From positions 1 to 41,160 of the forward strand of contig CAMOSU010000008.1 of assembly GCA_946625125.1 (NCBI GenBank): a stretch of 41,160 nt of DNA. Direction: 5' to 3'. Under the pieces are notes generated by a model. The model saw only the letters and a program-made list of their open reading frames with translations, had not been told where the DNA came from and did no database searches. Position numbers and translations under genes: made by a program. This stretch comes from an uncultured Clostridia bacterium. Lineage in GTDB: Bacteria > Bacillota > Clostridia > Oscillospirales > Oscillospiraceae. Every line of letters begins with the position of its first letter. Position 1 is the stretch's first letter. Below are positions 8,532 through 18,030 of the stretch, piece by piece.

Positions 8532-9725
8532 ATGCGGATTCTAATGATCAACTGCGTCTGCGGCATTCGCAGCACCGGCAGAATCTGCACTGACCTGGCC
8601 CGGGCTCTGGAGGAGAAGGGACATGAGGTTCGCATCGCCTACGGCAGAGAGGGCGTCCCCCCGCAGTTTGAAGCCTATGCCCACAGAATTGGAAGCCCCC
8701 TGGGGGTTTGCCTCCACGGACTGAAGGCGCGCGCGCTGGACGCTTCCGGTTTTGGCAGCCGCTTTGCCACGAAACGCTTTTTGGATTGGGTGCGGGACTA
8801 TGACCCCGACGTGATCCATCTGCACAACATCCACGGGTATTATCTCCATGTGGGGCTGCTCTTCGACTATCTTCGGAGCTGCGGCAAACGGGTCATCTGG
8901 ACCCTCCACGACAGTTGGGCCTTTACCGGCCACAGCCCTCTTTGCTCTCTGAAGCTGTGCCGCCGTTTTGAGAAGGGCTGTGGAAGCTGCCCGCTGCTGA
9001 AAACCTACCCTGCCGCGATTCTTGACCGCTCCAAGAGCAATTGGAAGCGGAAACGCAAGGCTTTCACCGGCATTCCCGGCCTGATCCTTGTGACGCCCTC
9101 TCAATGGCTGGCCGATGAGCTTCGGAAGTCCTTTTTAAGAGACACCCCCTGTCGGGTCATTCCAAACGGCATTGACCTGGAGCTGTTTCATCCGGTAAAA
9201 AGTAATCCGCGTCCAAAGCTCGGGCTGGAGGGGAAGCGGATTCTGCTCTGTGTCTCCACAGTGTGGGACGACACAAAGGGTCTTTCGGATTATATTGCCC
9301 TGGCCAAACGCCTTCCGGAGCCCTGGCGGGTGGTATTGGTGGGTATGACAGAGCAGGAGCTGAAGCGCCTGCCGGACTGTGTTACGGGTCTTCCTAAGAC
9401 TGCCAATGCCGCCGCTCTGGCGGAGCTCTATTCCGCGGCAGATCTGCTTTTGAATTTTTCCTACTGTGAAACCTATCCCACCGTGGATCTGGAGGCGGAG
9501 GCCTGCGGAACCCCGGTGCTCAACTATGATGTGGGCGGCGGTCCCGAAGCGGTGTTCCCCGGCTGCGGTTGGACGGTTCCCAGAGGGGACCTGAAGGCGG
9601 CTGAAGCACTGATCCGGTCTGTCTGGGAGGAAGGCCGGGGACCCGGCAGGGTCTCTCCGCCCCTGGAGAAGCTGGATCGTCAGACCATGCTGAACGCCTA
9701 TTTGTCCCTATACACCCGGTCCTGA
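8532..9725 (+). CDS. Glycosyltransferase family 4 (WcaC-like)
   Basis: This 397-residue GT4 enzyme begins MRILMINCVCGIRSTGRICTDLARALEEKGHEVRIAYGR, as in colanic-acid WcaC-like transferases. It shows DVIHLHNIHGYYLH, then WTLHDSWAFTGHSPLC with a Cys cluster (CRRFEKGCGSCPLL). The donor-side blocks are VIPNGIDLELFHP, SYCETYPTVDLEAEACGTPVLNYDVGG and GGGPEAV. It follows the previous gene by 4 bases, with a GGAG/GAGG site inside that gene's end. It probably adds one sugar of the repeat unit on the inner face of the membrane; donor and acceptor cannot be told. Confidence 0.9.
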   Translation: MRILMINCVCGIRSTGRICTDLARALEEKGHEVRIAYGREGVPPQFEAYAHRIGSPLGVCLHGLKARALDASGFGSRFATKRFLDWVRDYDPDVIHLHNIHGYYLHVGLLFDYLRSCGKRVIWTLHDSWAFTGHSPLCSLKLCRRFEKGCGSCPLLKTYPAAILDRSKSNWKRKRKAFTGIPGLILVTPSQWLADELRKSFLRDTPCRVIPNGIDLELFHPVKSNPRPKLGLEGKRILLCVSTVWDDTKGLSDYIALAKRLPEPWRVVLVGMTEQELKRLPDCVTGLPKTANAAALAELYSAADLLLNFSYCETYPTVDLEAEACGTPVLNYDVGGGPEAVFPGCGWTVPRGDLKAAEALIRSVWEEGRGPGRVSPPLEKLDRQTMLNAYLSLYTRS

Positions 9726-9750
9726 ACCGGACCTGAGAAGGAGAAGCGAA

Positions 9751-10851
9751 TTGAAGTCTGTTCTCTATGTAACCAACATTCCCACGCCCTATCGCTCGGC
9801 GTTTTTTGAGATGTTTTCCCGGGATGTAAAGCTGACGGTGGCCTTTGAACGCCGCAGCGCCTCAAACCGGGACCGGAGCTGGGCCGCCTCCGATGAGATC
9901 AGACCCTACAAGGTGTTGTGGCTCAATGGGCGGAGCATCGGAGAGGAATTCAGCGTTTCCCTGGATCTGGTGCGCCATCTTCGGAAGCATCGCTACGATC
10001 ATGTGATCTTCGGGGGCTACAACTCTCCCACGGTGATTTTCGCTATGCTGTGGATGCGGCTGCACCGCCTGCCCTACGGAATCACCTGCGACGGTATGCT
10101 GCCGAAGCAGGAGCCTGCCCGGGGGCCGAAGGAAGGACTGAAGCGTTCTTTGATTTCCCATGGGGATTTCTGGATCAGCAGCGGAGCCACCACCACCCGG
10201 GAGCTGCTGCGCTACGGCGCCCGGAAGGGGAGGGTATACGAAGTCCCCTTCAGCTCTGTGCGGGAGGCGGATCTGCCCTTGACTCCGCCGGATCGGGACC
10301 CCAGCCGGGCCAGGCTTGGCTGCGGGGAGAAGACGGTTTTTCTCTATGTGGGTCAGTTTATCCAGCGGAAGGGCCTGGATCTGCTGATTCCGGCCTTTGC
10401 GTCCTATTGTCGGGGGAGGCCGGACGGGGAGGCGCTGTTGTATCTGGTGGGGGGAGAGCCCCGGCAGCTTGAGGCAATGGGCTTCTCCCAATTACCGGAG
10501 GGAGTGCGCTGCGTTCCCTTCCTGTCCAAGCAGGAGCTGGCGGACTACTACCGGGCGGCGGATCTTTTGGTGCTGCCCACCCGGGAGGATGTCTGGGGTC
10601 TGGTGATCAATGAGGCCATGTCCTATGGACTTCCGGTGCTCTCCACGGACCGCTGTGTGGCGGCTCTGGAGCTTGTAAAGCCCGGGAAGACCGGCATTCT
10701 GGTTCCTGCCGGGGATTCCAAGGCCCTGGCCCGGGGTATGGCCCAGGGGCTGGAGCTGAAAGACCGGCAGGCGGTTCTCGACGGAATCCGCCGCTATACC
10801 ATAGAGGAAATGACGCGACGCACCCTGGAAGCTCTCGGCAAACTCCGGTAG
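9751..10851 (+). CDS. Glycosyltransferase family 4
   Basis: This 366-residue GT4 enzyme opens MKSVLYVTNIPTPYRSAFFEMFSRD and carries the donor-site blocks FLYVGQFIQRKGLDLLIPAF, LYLVGGEPRQL and LPTREDVWGLVINEAMSYGLPVLST. The last contains the EX7E-like region. Translation begins at TTG 9751, supported by AAGGAG with 7 bases of spacing; no ATG occurs close by in frame. It sits between another GT4 gene and the polymerase gene in the capsule operon. The sugar is unknown. Confidence 0.88.
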   Translation: MKSVLYVTNIPTPYRSAFFEMFSRDVKLTVAFERRSASNRDRSWAASDEIRPYKVLWLNGRSIGEEFSVSLDLVRHLRKHRYDHVIFGGYNSPTVIFAMLWMRLHRLPYGITCDGMLPKQEPARGPKEGLKRSLISHGDFWISSGATTTRELLRYGARKGRVYEVPFSSVREADLPLTPPDRDPSRARLGCGEKTVFLYVGQFIQRKGLDLLIPAFASYCRGRPDGEALLYLVGGEPRQLEAMGFSQLPEGVRCVPFLSKQELADYYRAADLLVLPTREDVWGLVINEAMSYGLPVLSTDRCVAALELVKPGKTGILVPAGDSKALARGMAQGLELKDRQAVLDGIRRYTIEEMTRRTLEALGKLR

Positions 10852-10870
10852 CCCGATGAAGGGATTGTCT

Positions 10871-12259
10871 ATGAATAAAACCATTTCTGCTGTCTATAAG
10901 CTTTATATCCTTTTACTGCCTTTTCAGCTTTTGCCTGTTTTCCGGGCCGTCAAGCAGTCCCTTTCCGCTTTTGCCGCCCTTGATAACTGCATGTTTATCA
11001 TGCTGTTCGGGCTGTTGCTGCTGATTTTGTATTCCCGGGGGACCCTGTATTTTCAGAATGAGCTTCTGAAAAAATCCGTGGTGCTGGTGTTCAGCCTGAT
11101 TCTGATTTCGCTGATCACCAGCGTGATTCTGCTGCCCTCCTTCGGAACTCTCTACGGAGAAAACACGCTGAAGGCAAGCTTTTCCACCAATATCTACTAT
11201 TTGCTGATTGCGGTCACGTTTTACTACAACGCCAATCTCTTTGACTTTGTGGAAAAGAAAACATTCCAAAAATTGATGGATCTGCTGTGTGTCATCAACA
11301 TTGTCATCGGCGCCATCCAGATTGCCATCGTGATGCACGTTCCGGGTCTGGCGAAGCTTTATGATTCTCTGGATGTGCTTGACATCCTGGAGGACAGCCG
11401 GAAGCTGCTTCTTATGGGGAGAGTCTGCTCCACTCGGGTGGAGCCCGCCAATATGGGCATCAGCATCTGCGTGTTTCTGCTGCCCTATGCCATGTCTCAG
11501 TTTTTGCACAACAAGCATAACCAGAAGTATCTCTTCTTCATCATCGGCCTCACCCTGCTGTGCTTCTACGCTCTGAGCAGCGCCGTTGCCGTGGTATTGA
11601 TGGCAAACTATATGATGTTCGTCTTTTTCAGCGCAAGAAAAACCGGAGTAGGGAAGTTCATTGTACTGCTGATTTTGATTCTCATTGTATTTGTGACCTT
11701 CGTGGGCAGCGGCGCCCTGGACAATACAGAGTTTGGCAGGCAGTTGTCCTTCCTGCTGCTGGAGAAAACCACCGATACCAGCAATCTCTCCTCGGGGTAT
11801 CGCTATACCACCGTGGTGAATGATTTTATATGCTTCATCAAGTATCCTGTCTCGGGAGTTGGCAACGGAAATCAGGGCTTCCTGTACAACAGTACCATGA
11901 ACTTGGAATGGGTACCGGAATCTATGCGGACCAACTACCAGACGGTCAATGCCATGAACGGAAACTATGGGGTCCTCAGCGGCGGAGCCTTTGTGCCGGG
12001 TTTCATCTCCGGCTATGGCATCCTGGGGATCACTCTGCTGGCAGCTTATTTTGGCGCGGTGCGGAAAAAACTCCGGCAGAAGCGGGAGGAGCTGGACTAC
12101 TTGTATGAGTGGTTCTACATCGGGTCCATTTCCTTTGCCGTGGTCAGCACAGTGGCAGGGGCCATTGAGGGCAATTTTATCGTCATGTTTGTACTGAGCC
12201 TGCCCTTTGCGGCAGAGCACAATTTCAAGCAGAAGGGAGCGCTGAAACCCAATGGCTGA
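10871..12259 (+). CDS. wzy: O-antigen/capsule repeat-unit polymerase (Wzy-like)
   Basis: This 462-residue protein is a polytopic membrane protein with roughly ten or more hydrophobic segments and a larger soluble loop near the C-terminal third (from about LLLEKTTDTSNLSSGYRY to NAMNGNYGVLSGGAFVPG). That loop includes YPVSGVGNGNQGF, resembling the conserved glycine motif of O-antigen ligase/polymerase family proteins. Such enzymes join lipid-linked repeat units at the outer face. It is more AT-rich than its neighbours, common for Wzy genes. Two starts are possible: ATG 10856, with poor upstream signal, and ATG 10871, preceded by AAGGGA at 7 bases, which I chose. It overlaps licD by 8 bases. Polymerase is favoured over ligase because no other polymerase is seen in the operon. 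Confidence 0.82.
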   Translation: MNKTISAVYKLYILLLPFQLLPVFRAVKQSLSAFAALDNCMFIMLFGLLLLILYSRGTLYFQNELLKKSVVLVFSLILISLITSVILLPSFGTLYGENTLKASFSTNIYYLLIAVTFYYNANLFDFVEKKTFQKLMDLLCVINIVIGAIQIAIVMHVPGLAKLYDSLDVLDILEDSRKLLLMGRVCSTRVEPANMGISICVFLLPYAMSQFLHNKHNQKYLFFIIGLTLLCFYALSSAVAVVLMANYMMFVFFSARKTGVGKFIVLLILILIVFVTFVGSGALDNTEFGRQLSFLLLEKTTDTSNLSSGYRYTTVVNDFICFIKYPVSGVGNGNQGFLYNSTMNLEWVPESMRTNYQTVNAMNGNYGVLSGGAFVPGFISGYGILGITLLAAYFGAVRKKLRQKREELDYLYEWFYIGSISFAVVSTVAGAIEGNFIVMFVLSLPFAAEHNFKQKGALKPNG

Positions 12260-13094
12260 GGAGTACTATTCCCCGCAGGAGCTGAAGGAGATTCAGCAGT
12301 TGGAAAAGAAGGCCCTGGAGGTGCTGCTGGACGTCTGCGCCCAGGCGAATATCTGCTGCTTTCTCATAGGCGGCTCCGCCCTGGGGGTGGTCCGCCACGG
12401 GGGCTTCATCCCATGGGACGACGACGTGGACGTTGGCATGCTGCGGGAGGACTATCAACGCTTCCTGGAGGCGGCCCCCAGGCTGCTTCCCAAGGGCTAC
12501 AGCCTGCAAACTCCCTATAACAGCCCCTACAATCCCTACCCCTACACCAAGCTGCGGGTTGACGGAACCCGCTTCGTGGAGTACTGCAACCACAGCAACC
12601 GCCGCATGCACCACGGGGTATACGTTGACATATTTCCCTATGACGAGGTGCCGGACGACGAGGCGGAGAACCTGCGGCATTTTGAGCAATGTCAGAAGCT
12701 GATATTGCGCTTTGTCCATCGTCAGTCCCGGGATGTGAGCCGACCGCCCCATACGGCAGGGGAACGCCTCATCGCTCTGCTCCGGATCGGCGTGTATCTG
12801 GGCAGCAGACTCTGTTTTCCCCGGGAAAAGCTTCTGAAAAAACTGGACCGTACCGTCACCGCCTACAATGGCACCGGACAGCAGGGGCTCGCCTGTCTGA
12901 ACTTCCCGAAGCGGAAGTGTGAATATGCCCTGCGAAAGGATCTGTTCCCTCTGGCAGAGGCCCAATTTGAGGGGATTCCGGTGAAGATCCCCGGCAATTA
13001 CGACGCCTATCTCACCACGCACTACGGGGACTATCGAAAGCTGCCTCCAGAACAGGACCGGCTTGGCCACCGTCCTTACGAGGTCCGGCTCTGA
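12252..13094 (+). CDS. licD: LicD family phosphotransferase
   Basis: This 280-residue protein is a LicD-family enzyme, which transfers phosphocholine or another phospho-substituent (for example ribitol phosphate in the FKTN/FKRP relatives) from a CDP-linked donor to a glycan. The signature is CCFLIGGSALGVVRHGGFIPWDDDVDVGMLREDYQRF at about residues 36-72; the DDDVD metal-binding aspartates are present. YPYTKLRVDGTRFVE and HHGVYVDIFPYDEVPDD follow, also family-typical. It starts within the end of the polymerase gene, with AAGGGAG upstream. No licA, licB or licC genes are in the window, so the CDP-choline source, if that is the donor, lies elsewhere. Confidence 0.9.
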   Translation: MAEEYYSPQELKEIQQLEKKALEVLLDVCAQANICCFLIGGSALGVVRHGGFIPWDDDVDVGMLREDYQRFLEAAPRLLPKGYSLQTPYNSPYNPYPYTKLRVDGTRFVEYCNHSNRRMHHGVYVDIFPYDEVPDDEAENLRHFEQCQKLILRFVHRQSRDVSRPPHTAGERLIALLRIGVYLGSRLCFPREKLLKKLDRTVTAYNGTGQQGLACLNFPKRKCEYALRKDLFPLAEAQFEGIPVKIPGNYDAYLTTHYGDYRKLPPEQDRLGHRPYEVRL

Positions 13095-13122
13095 GCCCCT
13101 GAAATTGAAACGGAACACTGTT

Positions 13123-14250
13123 ATGAAACTATTCGTCGTCTGCACCCGGTTTCTGGATCTGGAAACCGGGCAGGACCCCATCGGTGGGATCCATACCTAT
13201 CTGGAAATGCTCACCCAGCTTGCGGAGAAACGGGGCTGGTACATGACTGTGCTCCAGCGTGCCCAGCGTCCGCAGGAGCGAATTCTGGACGAAGCCGGAA
13301 GGGTTCGGGTCCTGGGAGTCCCAACAGAAAAAAAACAGATCATCCGGGACCTGATTCGCAGGGCGGCGGAGTTGGGGGACCCGGAGCGGGATATTTTGCT
13401 CTTTGCCACCTCCCCGCAGATCCGGAAGCACCCCTTCCGGCGTTCCGCCGCCATTCAGCACGGCATCTACTGGGACATTCCCACGGTTCACGGCATGCGG
13501 CCCCCTTATCCGGCGGATCTGGCCCTTCGGGCCATCCAGGCCCGGCAGATTATATCACAGCACCGACGGGTGAGCTGTATGATCTGCGTGGATTACAACT
13601 ATGTGAATTGGCTCCGGGCCATGACAGTAGACCGGAGCTTGCGATATCGGGTGATCCCCAACGCCTCCGCGCTGCCTCCCATGAATGACCGGAGGGAGGA
13701 GGGACCGCTTCGGATGATATTTGCCCGCCGCTTCGAAACCATCCGGGGGGTCTCCATCGTGGAGGAGCTGCTGCCCCGGCTGCTGGAGCGCTATTCAGAG
13801 CTGCGGGTCACTCTGGCGGGAGGCGGAAGTCTGGAGCAGGAGCTGCGAAACTGCTTCCGGGGGGAGGAACGGGTGGAATTTGTCTGCTATCCGCCCTCTG
13901 AGAGTCTGGCTCTCCACCGGCGGCACCACATCGCCATTGTTCCCACCATCGGCTCCGAGGGCAGCTCCCTGTCCCTGCTGGAGGCTATGGCCGCAGGCTG
14001 CGCTGTGGTATGCTCCGATGTGGGAGGAATGTCCAACCTGGTTTTGGACGGCTTCAACGGCAGGATCCTGCCCCCCAGCGCGGAGGCCTTTTACGCGGCG
14101 CTTTGTCAGCTCATTGAAGACGAGCCCCTGCGGAACCGGCTGGCGGAAAACGGCAGACTGACCGTGGAACGCGCTTTCTCCCGGGAACGCTGGGAAGAGC
14201 GCTGGACCGAAGCCATGGAGGCACTTTCCGGCGAAACTGAGTCAATGTGA
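13123..14250 (+). CDS. Glycosyltransferase family 4
   Basis: This 375-residue protein is the fourth GT4 enzyme of the operon. It begins MKLFVVCTRFLDLETGQDPIGGIHTYLEMLTQLAEKRGW. The C-terminal half shows YRVIPNASALPPM, RMIFARRFETIRGVSIVEELL, VTLAGGGSLEQEL and PTIGSEGSSLSLLEAMAAGCAVVCSDVGGMSNLVLDGFNGRIL, the last being the donor phosphate-binding region with EX7E spacing. The track start at 13063 lies inside licD in another frame; ATG 13123 fits the family start, although its ribosome binding site is weak. It is likely to extend the repeat unit; the donor is unknown. Confidence 0.87.
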   Translation: MKLFVVCTRFLDLETGQDPIGGIHTYLEMLTQLAEKRGWYMTVLQRAQRPQERILDEAGRVRVLGVPTEKKQIIRDLIRRAAELGDPERDILLFATSPQIRKHPFRRSAAIQHGIYWDIPTVHGMRPPYPADLALRAIQARQIISQHRRVSCMICVDYNYVNWLRAMTVDRSLRYRVIPNASALPPMNDRREEGPLRMIFARRFETIRGVSIVEELLPRLLERYSELRVTLAGGGSLEQELRNCFRGEERVEFVCYPPSESLALHRRHHIAIVPTIGSEGSSLSLLEAMAAGCAVVCSDVGGMSNLVLDGFNGRILPPSAEAFYAALCQLIEDEPLRNRLAENGRLTVERAFSRERWEERWTEAMEALSGETESM

Positions 14251-14260
14251 GGTTGAAACT

Positions 14261-15706
14261 ATGAACGTGTCCAGAAAGCGCGTAATTATCTCGCTGATCT
14301 GGAAATTCCTGGAGCGCATGGGCAGCCAGCTCTCCACCTTCCTGCTGGGAATCATTCTGGCACGGATTCTCAGCCCCTCGGAGTACGGCACGGTCTCCTT
14401 GATTACGGTGTTTATCAGCATCGCGACGGTCTTTGTCCAGGGGGGCTTCAACACGGCGCTGATCCAGCGGGCGGACGCCTCGGAGGAGGACTATTCCAGC
14501 GTTCTGTATTTCTCCTTGGGCGTGGCCGGGCTGCTCTACGGGCTGCTCTTCCTCTGCGCTCCGCTGATTGCCCGTTTCTACGGCATCCCCAGTCTGAGTC
14601 CCATTGTGCGGGTTCTGGCTCTGGTGCTGATTCCAGGCGCCTTCAATTCCATTCAGGTGGCCTACGTCACCAAGCGAATGGAATTTCACAAGCTCTTTAT
14701 CAGCAATTTGGCGGCGGTGATCATCAGCGGCGGCCTTGGCATTCTGCTGGCTTCCCTGGGCTTTGGCCCCTGGGCCATCGTGGCCCAGCAGCTTGGTACG
14801 CAGCTTGTGGTCTGTTTGGTCCTGCTGTTTATTTCGGAGTGGAAACCCAAGCTCTATTTTTCCATGACCTCCATCCGTCGCTTGATTCCCTTCGGAAGCC
14901 GGGTGCTGATGTCCAATCTGCTGGTGACGGTCTTTCTCAATGTCCGCACCCTGATCATCGGCCGGGTGTACAGCCCGGAGGAGCTGGCCTTCTTCAACCG
15001 GGGCAAAACCTTCCCCGCCACGGTGATGGACGCGGTGAATGGCACCATCCAATCCGTGATGCTTCCGGCCTATTCCTCGGTGCAGGACCAGAAGCAGCAA
15101 CTTTTGTCCATGCTGCGCCGCTCCGTTCGTGTGAGCTGTTATGTGATTTTTCCCTGCCTGTTGGGACTGGCGGCGGTGGCGGAGCCCTTCATTCGTTTTG
15201 TGCTGACGGAAAAATGGATCGCTGCCGTCCCGTTTCTTCAGGTCTTCGCGGTGGGCTACCTCACCCAACCGATTCAAATGGCCACAAACCAGGCGCTGAA
15301 GGCTTCGGGCCGCAGCGATCTCAGCCTGCGAATTGAGATCTACCGCAAGATCTCAGAGGCGGTGCTGCTGGCTGCTGCCATTGCCTTCGGACCGATTATG
15401 ATCGCCTGGAGCACAGTCGCCGCTTCCCTCACCGCCTGCGTAGTCAGCGCTCCCATTGTTCGGCGGTATCTGGGCTACGGCTATCGGGCGCAGCTTGCGG
15501 ATATTCTGCCTCCCCTGCTGCTGTCAGCGGCTATGTTCGGGGCGGTGTATGCGCTGACGCGCTTTTCCGGCCTGGGAAGCCTGCTTTGCCTGTTGGTGAG
15601 CATTCCTCTGGGCGCAATGCTCTACGTTGGCCTGTCCCTGCTGAGCCGCAACAGGGAGCTTCGCTATCTCATGGCCATGATCCGAAAGAAAAAAAGGAAT
15701 GAATGA
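14261..15706 (+). CDS. wzx: Polysaccharide flippase (Wzx-like, MOP superfamily)
   Basis: This 481-residue membrane protein has about 12-14 hydrophobic segments and the family start WKFLERMGSQLSTFLLGIILARILSPSEYGTVSLITVFISIA. It also has FNTALIQRADASEEDYSSVLY and YSPEELAFFNRGKTFPATVMDAVNGTIQSVMLPAYS, blocks of the WzxC-like branch of the polysaccharide transporter family. It would flip undecaprenyl-diphosphate-linked repeat units to the outer face, upstream of the Wzy polymerase. GAGG 8 bases before the ATG serves as ribosome binding site. Having both Wzx and Wzy defines a Wzx/Wzy-dependent pathway; no Wzz, Wzc-like kinase or LytR-CpsA-Psr gene is in this window. Confidence 0.9.
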   Translation: MNVSRKRVIISLIWKFLERMGSQLSTFLLGIILARILSPSEYGTVSLITVFISIATVFVQGGFNTALIQRADASEEDYSSVLYFSLGVAGLLYGLLFLCAPLIARFYGIPSLSPIVRVLALVLIPGAFNSIQVAYVTKRMEFHKLFISNLAAVIISGGLGILLASLGFGPWAIVAQQLGTQLVVCLVLLFISEWKPKLYFSMTSIRRLIPFGSRVLMSNLLVTVFLNVRTLIIGRVYSPEELAFFNRGKTFPATVMDAVNGTIQSVMLPAYSSVQDQKQQLLSMLRRSVRVSCYVIFPCLLGLAAVAEPFIRFVLTEKWIAAVPFLQVFAVGYLTQPIQMATNQALKASGRSDLSLRIEIYRKISEAVLLAAAIAFGPIMIAWSTVAASLTACVVSAPIVRRYLGYGYRAQLADILPPLLLSAAMFGAVYALTRFSGLGSLLCLLVSIPLGAMLYVGLSLLSRNRELRYLMAMIRKKKRNE

Positions 15707-15712
15707 TCTTCT

Positions 15713-16936
15713 ATGAGTATCCTTCGTCAAAGCATTTATCAACTCGTCTTCGGCGATTTGCTGTTCCGTGTGCTTCCGGTGAAGCGGAACCGTTTTCTGT
15801 TCAGCAGCTTTCTGGGTCAGCATTACTCCGACGGCCCCCGGGCCATTTCCCAACGGCTTCACGCCCTGCACCCGGAGGCGGAGATCTGGTGGGATTTCCG
15901 GGAGGGAAGCGCCCGTGATCTGCCGGAGTATGTTCATGTGGCGGAGCGGAGCAGTCTGCGTTATTTCAGGATTAAGAGCACCGCGGCCTTTCATGTGACC
16001 AATGTCTACCAGCAGGGAGCTTATCTGACGGGAAAGCGGAGCAGAGACCTGCTGATCCGGCTGCATCTTCTCCTGGAAAACCGCAAAAAGCAGGGGGTGC
16101 TTACCACCTGGCACGGTACTCCCTTCAAGAAAATGAGCAGCGACCAGGTGGGAGGCAGGAAGCAGATCTTCCTCTGCAATCGACCTTGCTATTACGCCGT
16201 GGGAAACGCCTTCGAGGAGGAGGTCATGACCCGGATCACCCAGGGAAAAATGATTCCTCTGCGCTTTGGAAGTCCCAGAAGCGTGGCGGCTGCTCCCGTG
16301 ACAGAGCAAACGCTTCTTGCCCGGAAAAAGGCCCTTGGGATTGACCCAAAGGCCCATGTGCTGCTCTACGCCCCCACCTTTCGCAGCGGACCGGGCGGGC
16401 AGGGGAGAGATCCGGAGGCCTCCGGCCTTTCTCAGCTTCGGGCTTTGGATTTTAACGCGCTGACTCGCGATTTGAAGCAGCGCTTCGGCTGGGACAAGAT
16501 CCTGCTGATCTGCCGTTTCCACAATCAGGTGGAACTGGCCGTGGACTGGAGGACCCTGAAGACCCAGGGCAATATCCTGCCGGGAAACGAGCTGGAGGAT
16601 ATTCTGGACTACTATCAGATTGCGGATCTGTTAATTACCGACTACAGCTCCGCGATGTTTGACTTTATGCCCACTGGGAAGCCGGTGCTGCTGCTCTGCC
16701 CGGACTATGAAAACTATCGGGACCGGGAACGGGGCCTCTATTTCCGCCCCGAGGAGCTGCCCTTCCCCTTCTCCCGGAGTTGGGAGGAGCTGGGGGAGAA
16801 TCTGCGGCGCTTTGACGCAGAGGCCTATCAGAGCCGGGTCCGGGCCTTCATGGACCGGCTGGGATACTACGGCGAGGAAGGGGTGCTGGACCGCCTGGCG
16901 GAGTTTCTCTGGCAGGGAGGCGGCGCTCCGCGCTGA
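15713..16936 (+). CDS. CDP-glycerol:glycerophosphotransferase family protein
   Basis: This 407-residue protein belongs to the TagB/TagF-like CDP-glycerol glycerophosphotransferase family, which moves glycerol phosphate (or in some members ribitol phosphate) to a glycan or teichoic acid. Diagnostic blocks are LTTWHGTPFKKM at about residue 131, VLLYAPTFR at about 216, and LLITDYSSAMFDFMPTGKPVLLL at about 306-328. The length equals a single catalytic unit without the long N-terminal extension of TagF. With LicD it gives the operon two phospho-decorating enzymes, so the polysaccharide probably carries phosphodiester substituents. No tagD (CDP-glycerol synthesis) lies nearby. Confidence 0.87.
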   Translation: MSILRQSIYQLVFGDLLFRVLPVKRNRFLFSSFLGQHYSDGPRAISQRLHALHPEAEIWWDFREGSARDLPEYVHVAERSSLRYFRIKSTAAFHVTNVYQQGAYLTGKRSRDLLIRLHLLLENRKKQGVLTTWHGTPFKKMSSDQVGGRKQIFLCNRPCYYAVGNAFEEEVMTRITQGKMIPLRFGSPRSVAAAPVTEQTLLARKKALGIDPKAHVLLYAPTFRSGPGGQGRDPEASGLSQLRALDFNALTRDLKQRFGWDKILLICRFHNQVELAVDWRTLKTQGNILPGNELEDILDYYQIADLLITDYSSAMFDFMPTGKPVLLLCPDYENYRDRERGLYFRPEELPFPFSRSWEELGENLRRFDAEAYQSRVRAFMDRLGYYGEEGVLDRLAEFLWQGGGAPR

Positions 16937-16974
16937 GGGCCATTCACACAAACGATTACACAGGAGGGATTTCC

Positions 16975-18009
16975 ATGTCTGCCTTTGACAGCGCTACCTT
17001 AATGATCACCGGAGGAACCGGCTCCTTCGGCAACACGGTTTTGAAGCATTTTCTCAGCACGGACATCGGGGAGATTCGTATTTTCTCCCGGGATGAGAAA
17101 AAGCAGGACGATATGCGGCATGAGCTCCAGGCCAAATACCCGGACCATGCCAGAAAGGTAAAATTCTATGTGGGTGACGTGCGGGACCCCCGCTCCGTGG
17201 CGGACGCCATGCCCGGGGTGGACTACATCTTTCACGCCGCGGCCCTGAAGCAGGTGCCTTCCTGCGAGTTTTTCCCCATGCAGGCGGTGAAGACCAACGT
17301 GGAGGGAACGGACAATGTGCTCCACGCTGCCATTGACGCCGGGGTGAAGCGGGTGGTCTGCCTGTCCACCGACAAGGCCGCCTATCCCATCAACGCCATG
17401 GGGATCTCCAAGGCCATGATGGAGCACGTCATTTTCGCCAACGCCCGGGTGGCGGCGGAGCGGGGAGGCACCGTCATCTGCTGTACCCGCTATGGCAACG
17501 TCATGTGCTCCCGGGGCTCCGTCATCCCCCTGTTTATCGACCAGATCCGGGCGGGGAATCCCATCACCATCACCAATCCGGACATGACCCGCTTTCTCAT
17601 GAATCTGGACGAGGCCGTGGAGCTGGTGCGCTTTGCCTTCCAGCACGCGGAGCCGGGAGACCTCTTTGTCCAGAAGGCGGACGCCTCCACCATCGGAAAC
17701 CTGGCCAAAGCGGTGCAGCAGCTCTTCGGGGACAGCGGGACCCGGATCATCGGCACCCGCCACGGGGAAAAGCTCTATGAGACCTTAGTAACCCGGGAGG
17801 AACGGCTGCGGGCTGTGGATATGGGGAACTATTTCCGCGTCGCGGCGGACAACCGGGATCTGAACTACGACAAGTTCTTTGTCCAGGGCAAGGTAGAGAC
17901 CCAGTCCGACGAGAGCTATACCTCCTCCAACACCCGTCTTCTGGACGTGGAGGGCGTGGTGAAAAAGCTCCTCACCACCGATTACGTCAAGGAGTGCCTG
18001 GGCCGCTGA
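16975..18009 (+). CDS. capE: UDP-GlcNAc 4,6-dehydratase/5-epimerase (CapE/WbjB/FnlA type)
   Basis: This 344-residue extended SDR belongs to the CapE/WbjB/FnlA family, which converts UDP-GlcNAc by 4,6-dehydration and epimerisation into the 4-keto-6-deoxy L-sugar, the first step to UDP-L-FucNAc. It shows the NADP site TGGTGSFGNTVLKHF near residue 12, FHAAALKQVPSCEFFP, the STDKAAYPINAMGISKAMME block and CCTRYGNVMCSRGSVIPLF. This family keeps an unusual Met/Lys arrangement at the active site. GGAGGG precedes the ATG. The next two genes encode the other two steps, giving a complete pathway in adjacent genes. Confidence 0.93.
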   Translation: MSAFDSATLMITGGTGSFGNTVLKHFLSTDIGEIRIFSRDEKKQDDMRHELQAKYPDHARKVKFYVGDVRDPRSVADAMPGVDYIFHAAALKQVPSCEFFPMQAVKTNVEGTDNVLHAAIDAGVKRVVCLSTDKAAYPINAMGISKAMMEHVIFANARVAAERGGTVICCTRYGNVMCSRGSVIPLFIDQIRAGNPITITNPDMTRFLMNLDEAVELVRFAFQHAEPGDLFVQKADASTIGNLAKAVQQLFGDSGTRIIGTRHGEKLYETLVTREERLRAVDMGNYFRVAADNRDLNYDKFFVQGKVETQSDESYTSSNTRLLDVEGVVKKLLTTDYVKECLGR

Positions 18010-18030
18010 GCCGGGAGAAAGGAGCAAGCT

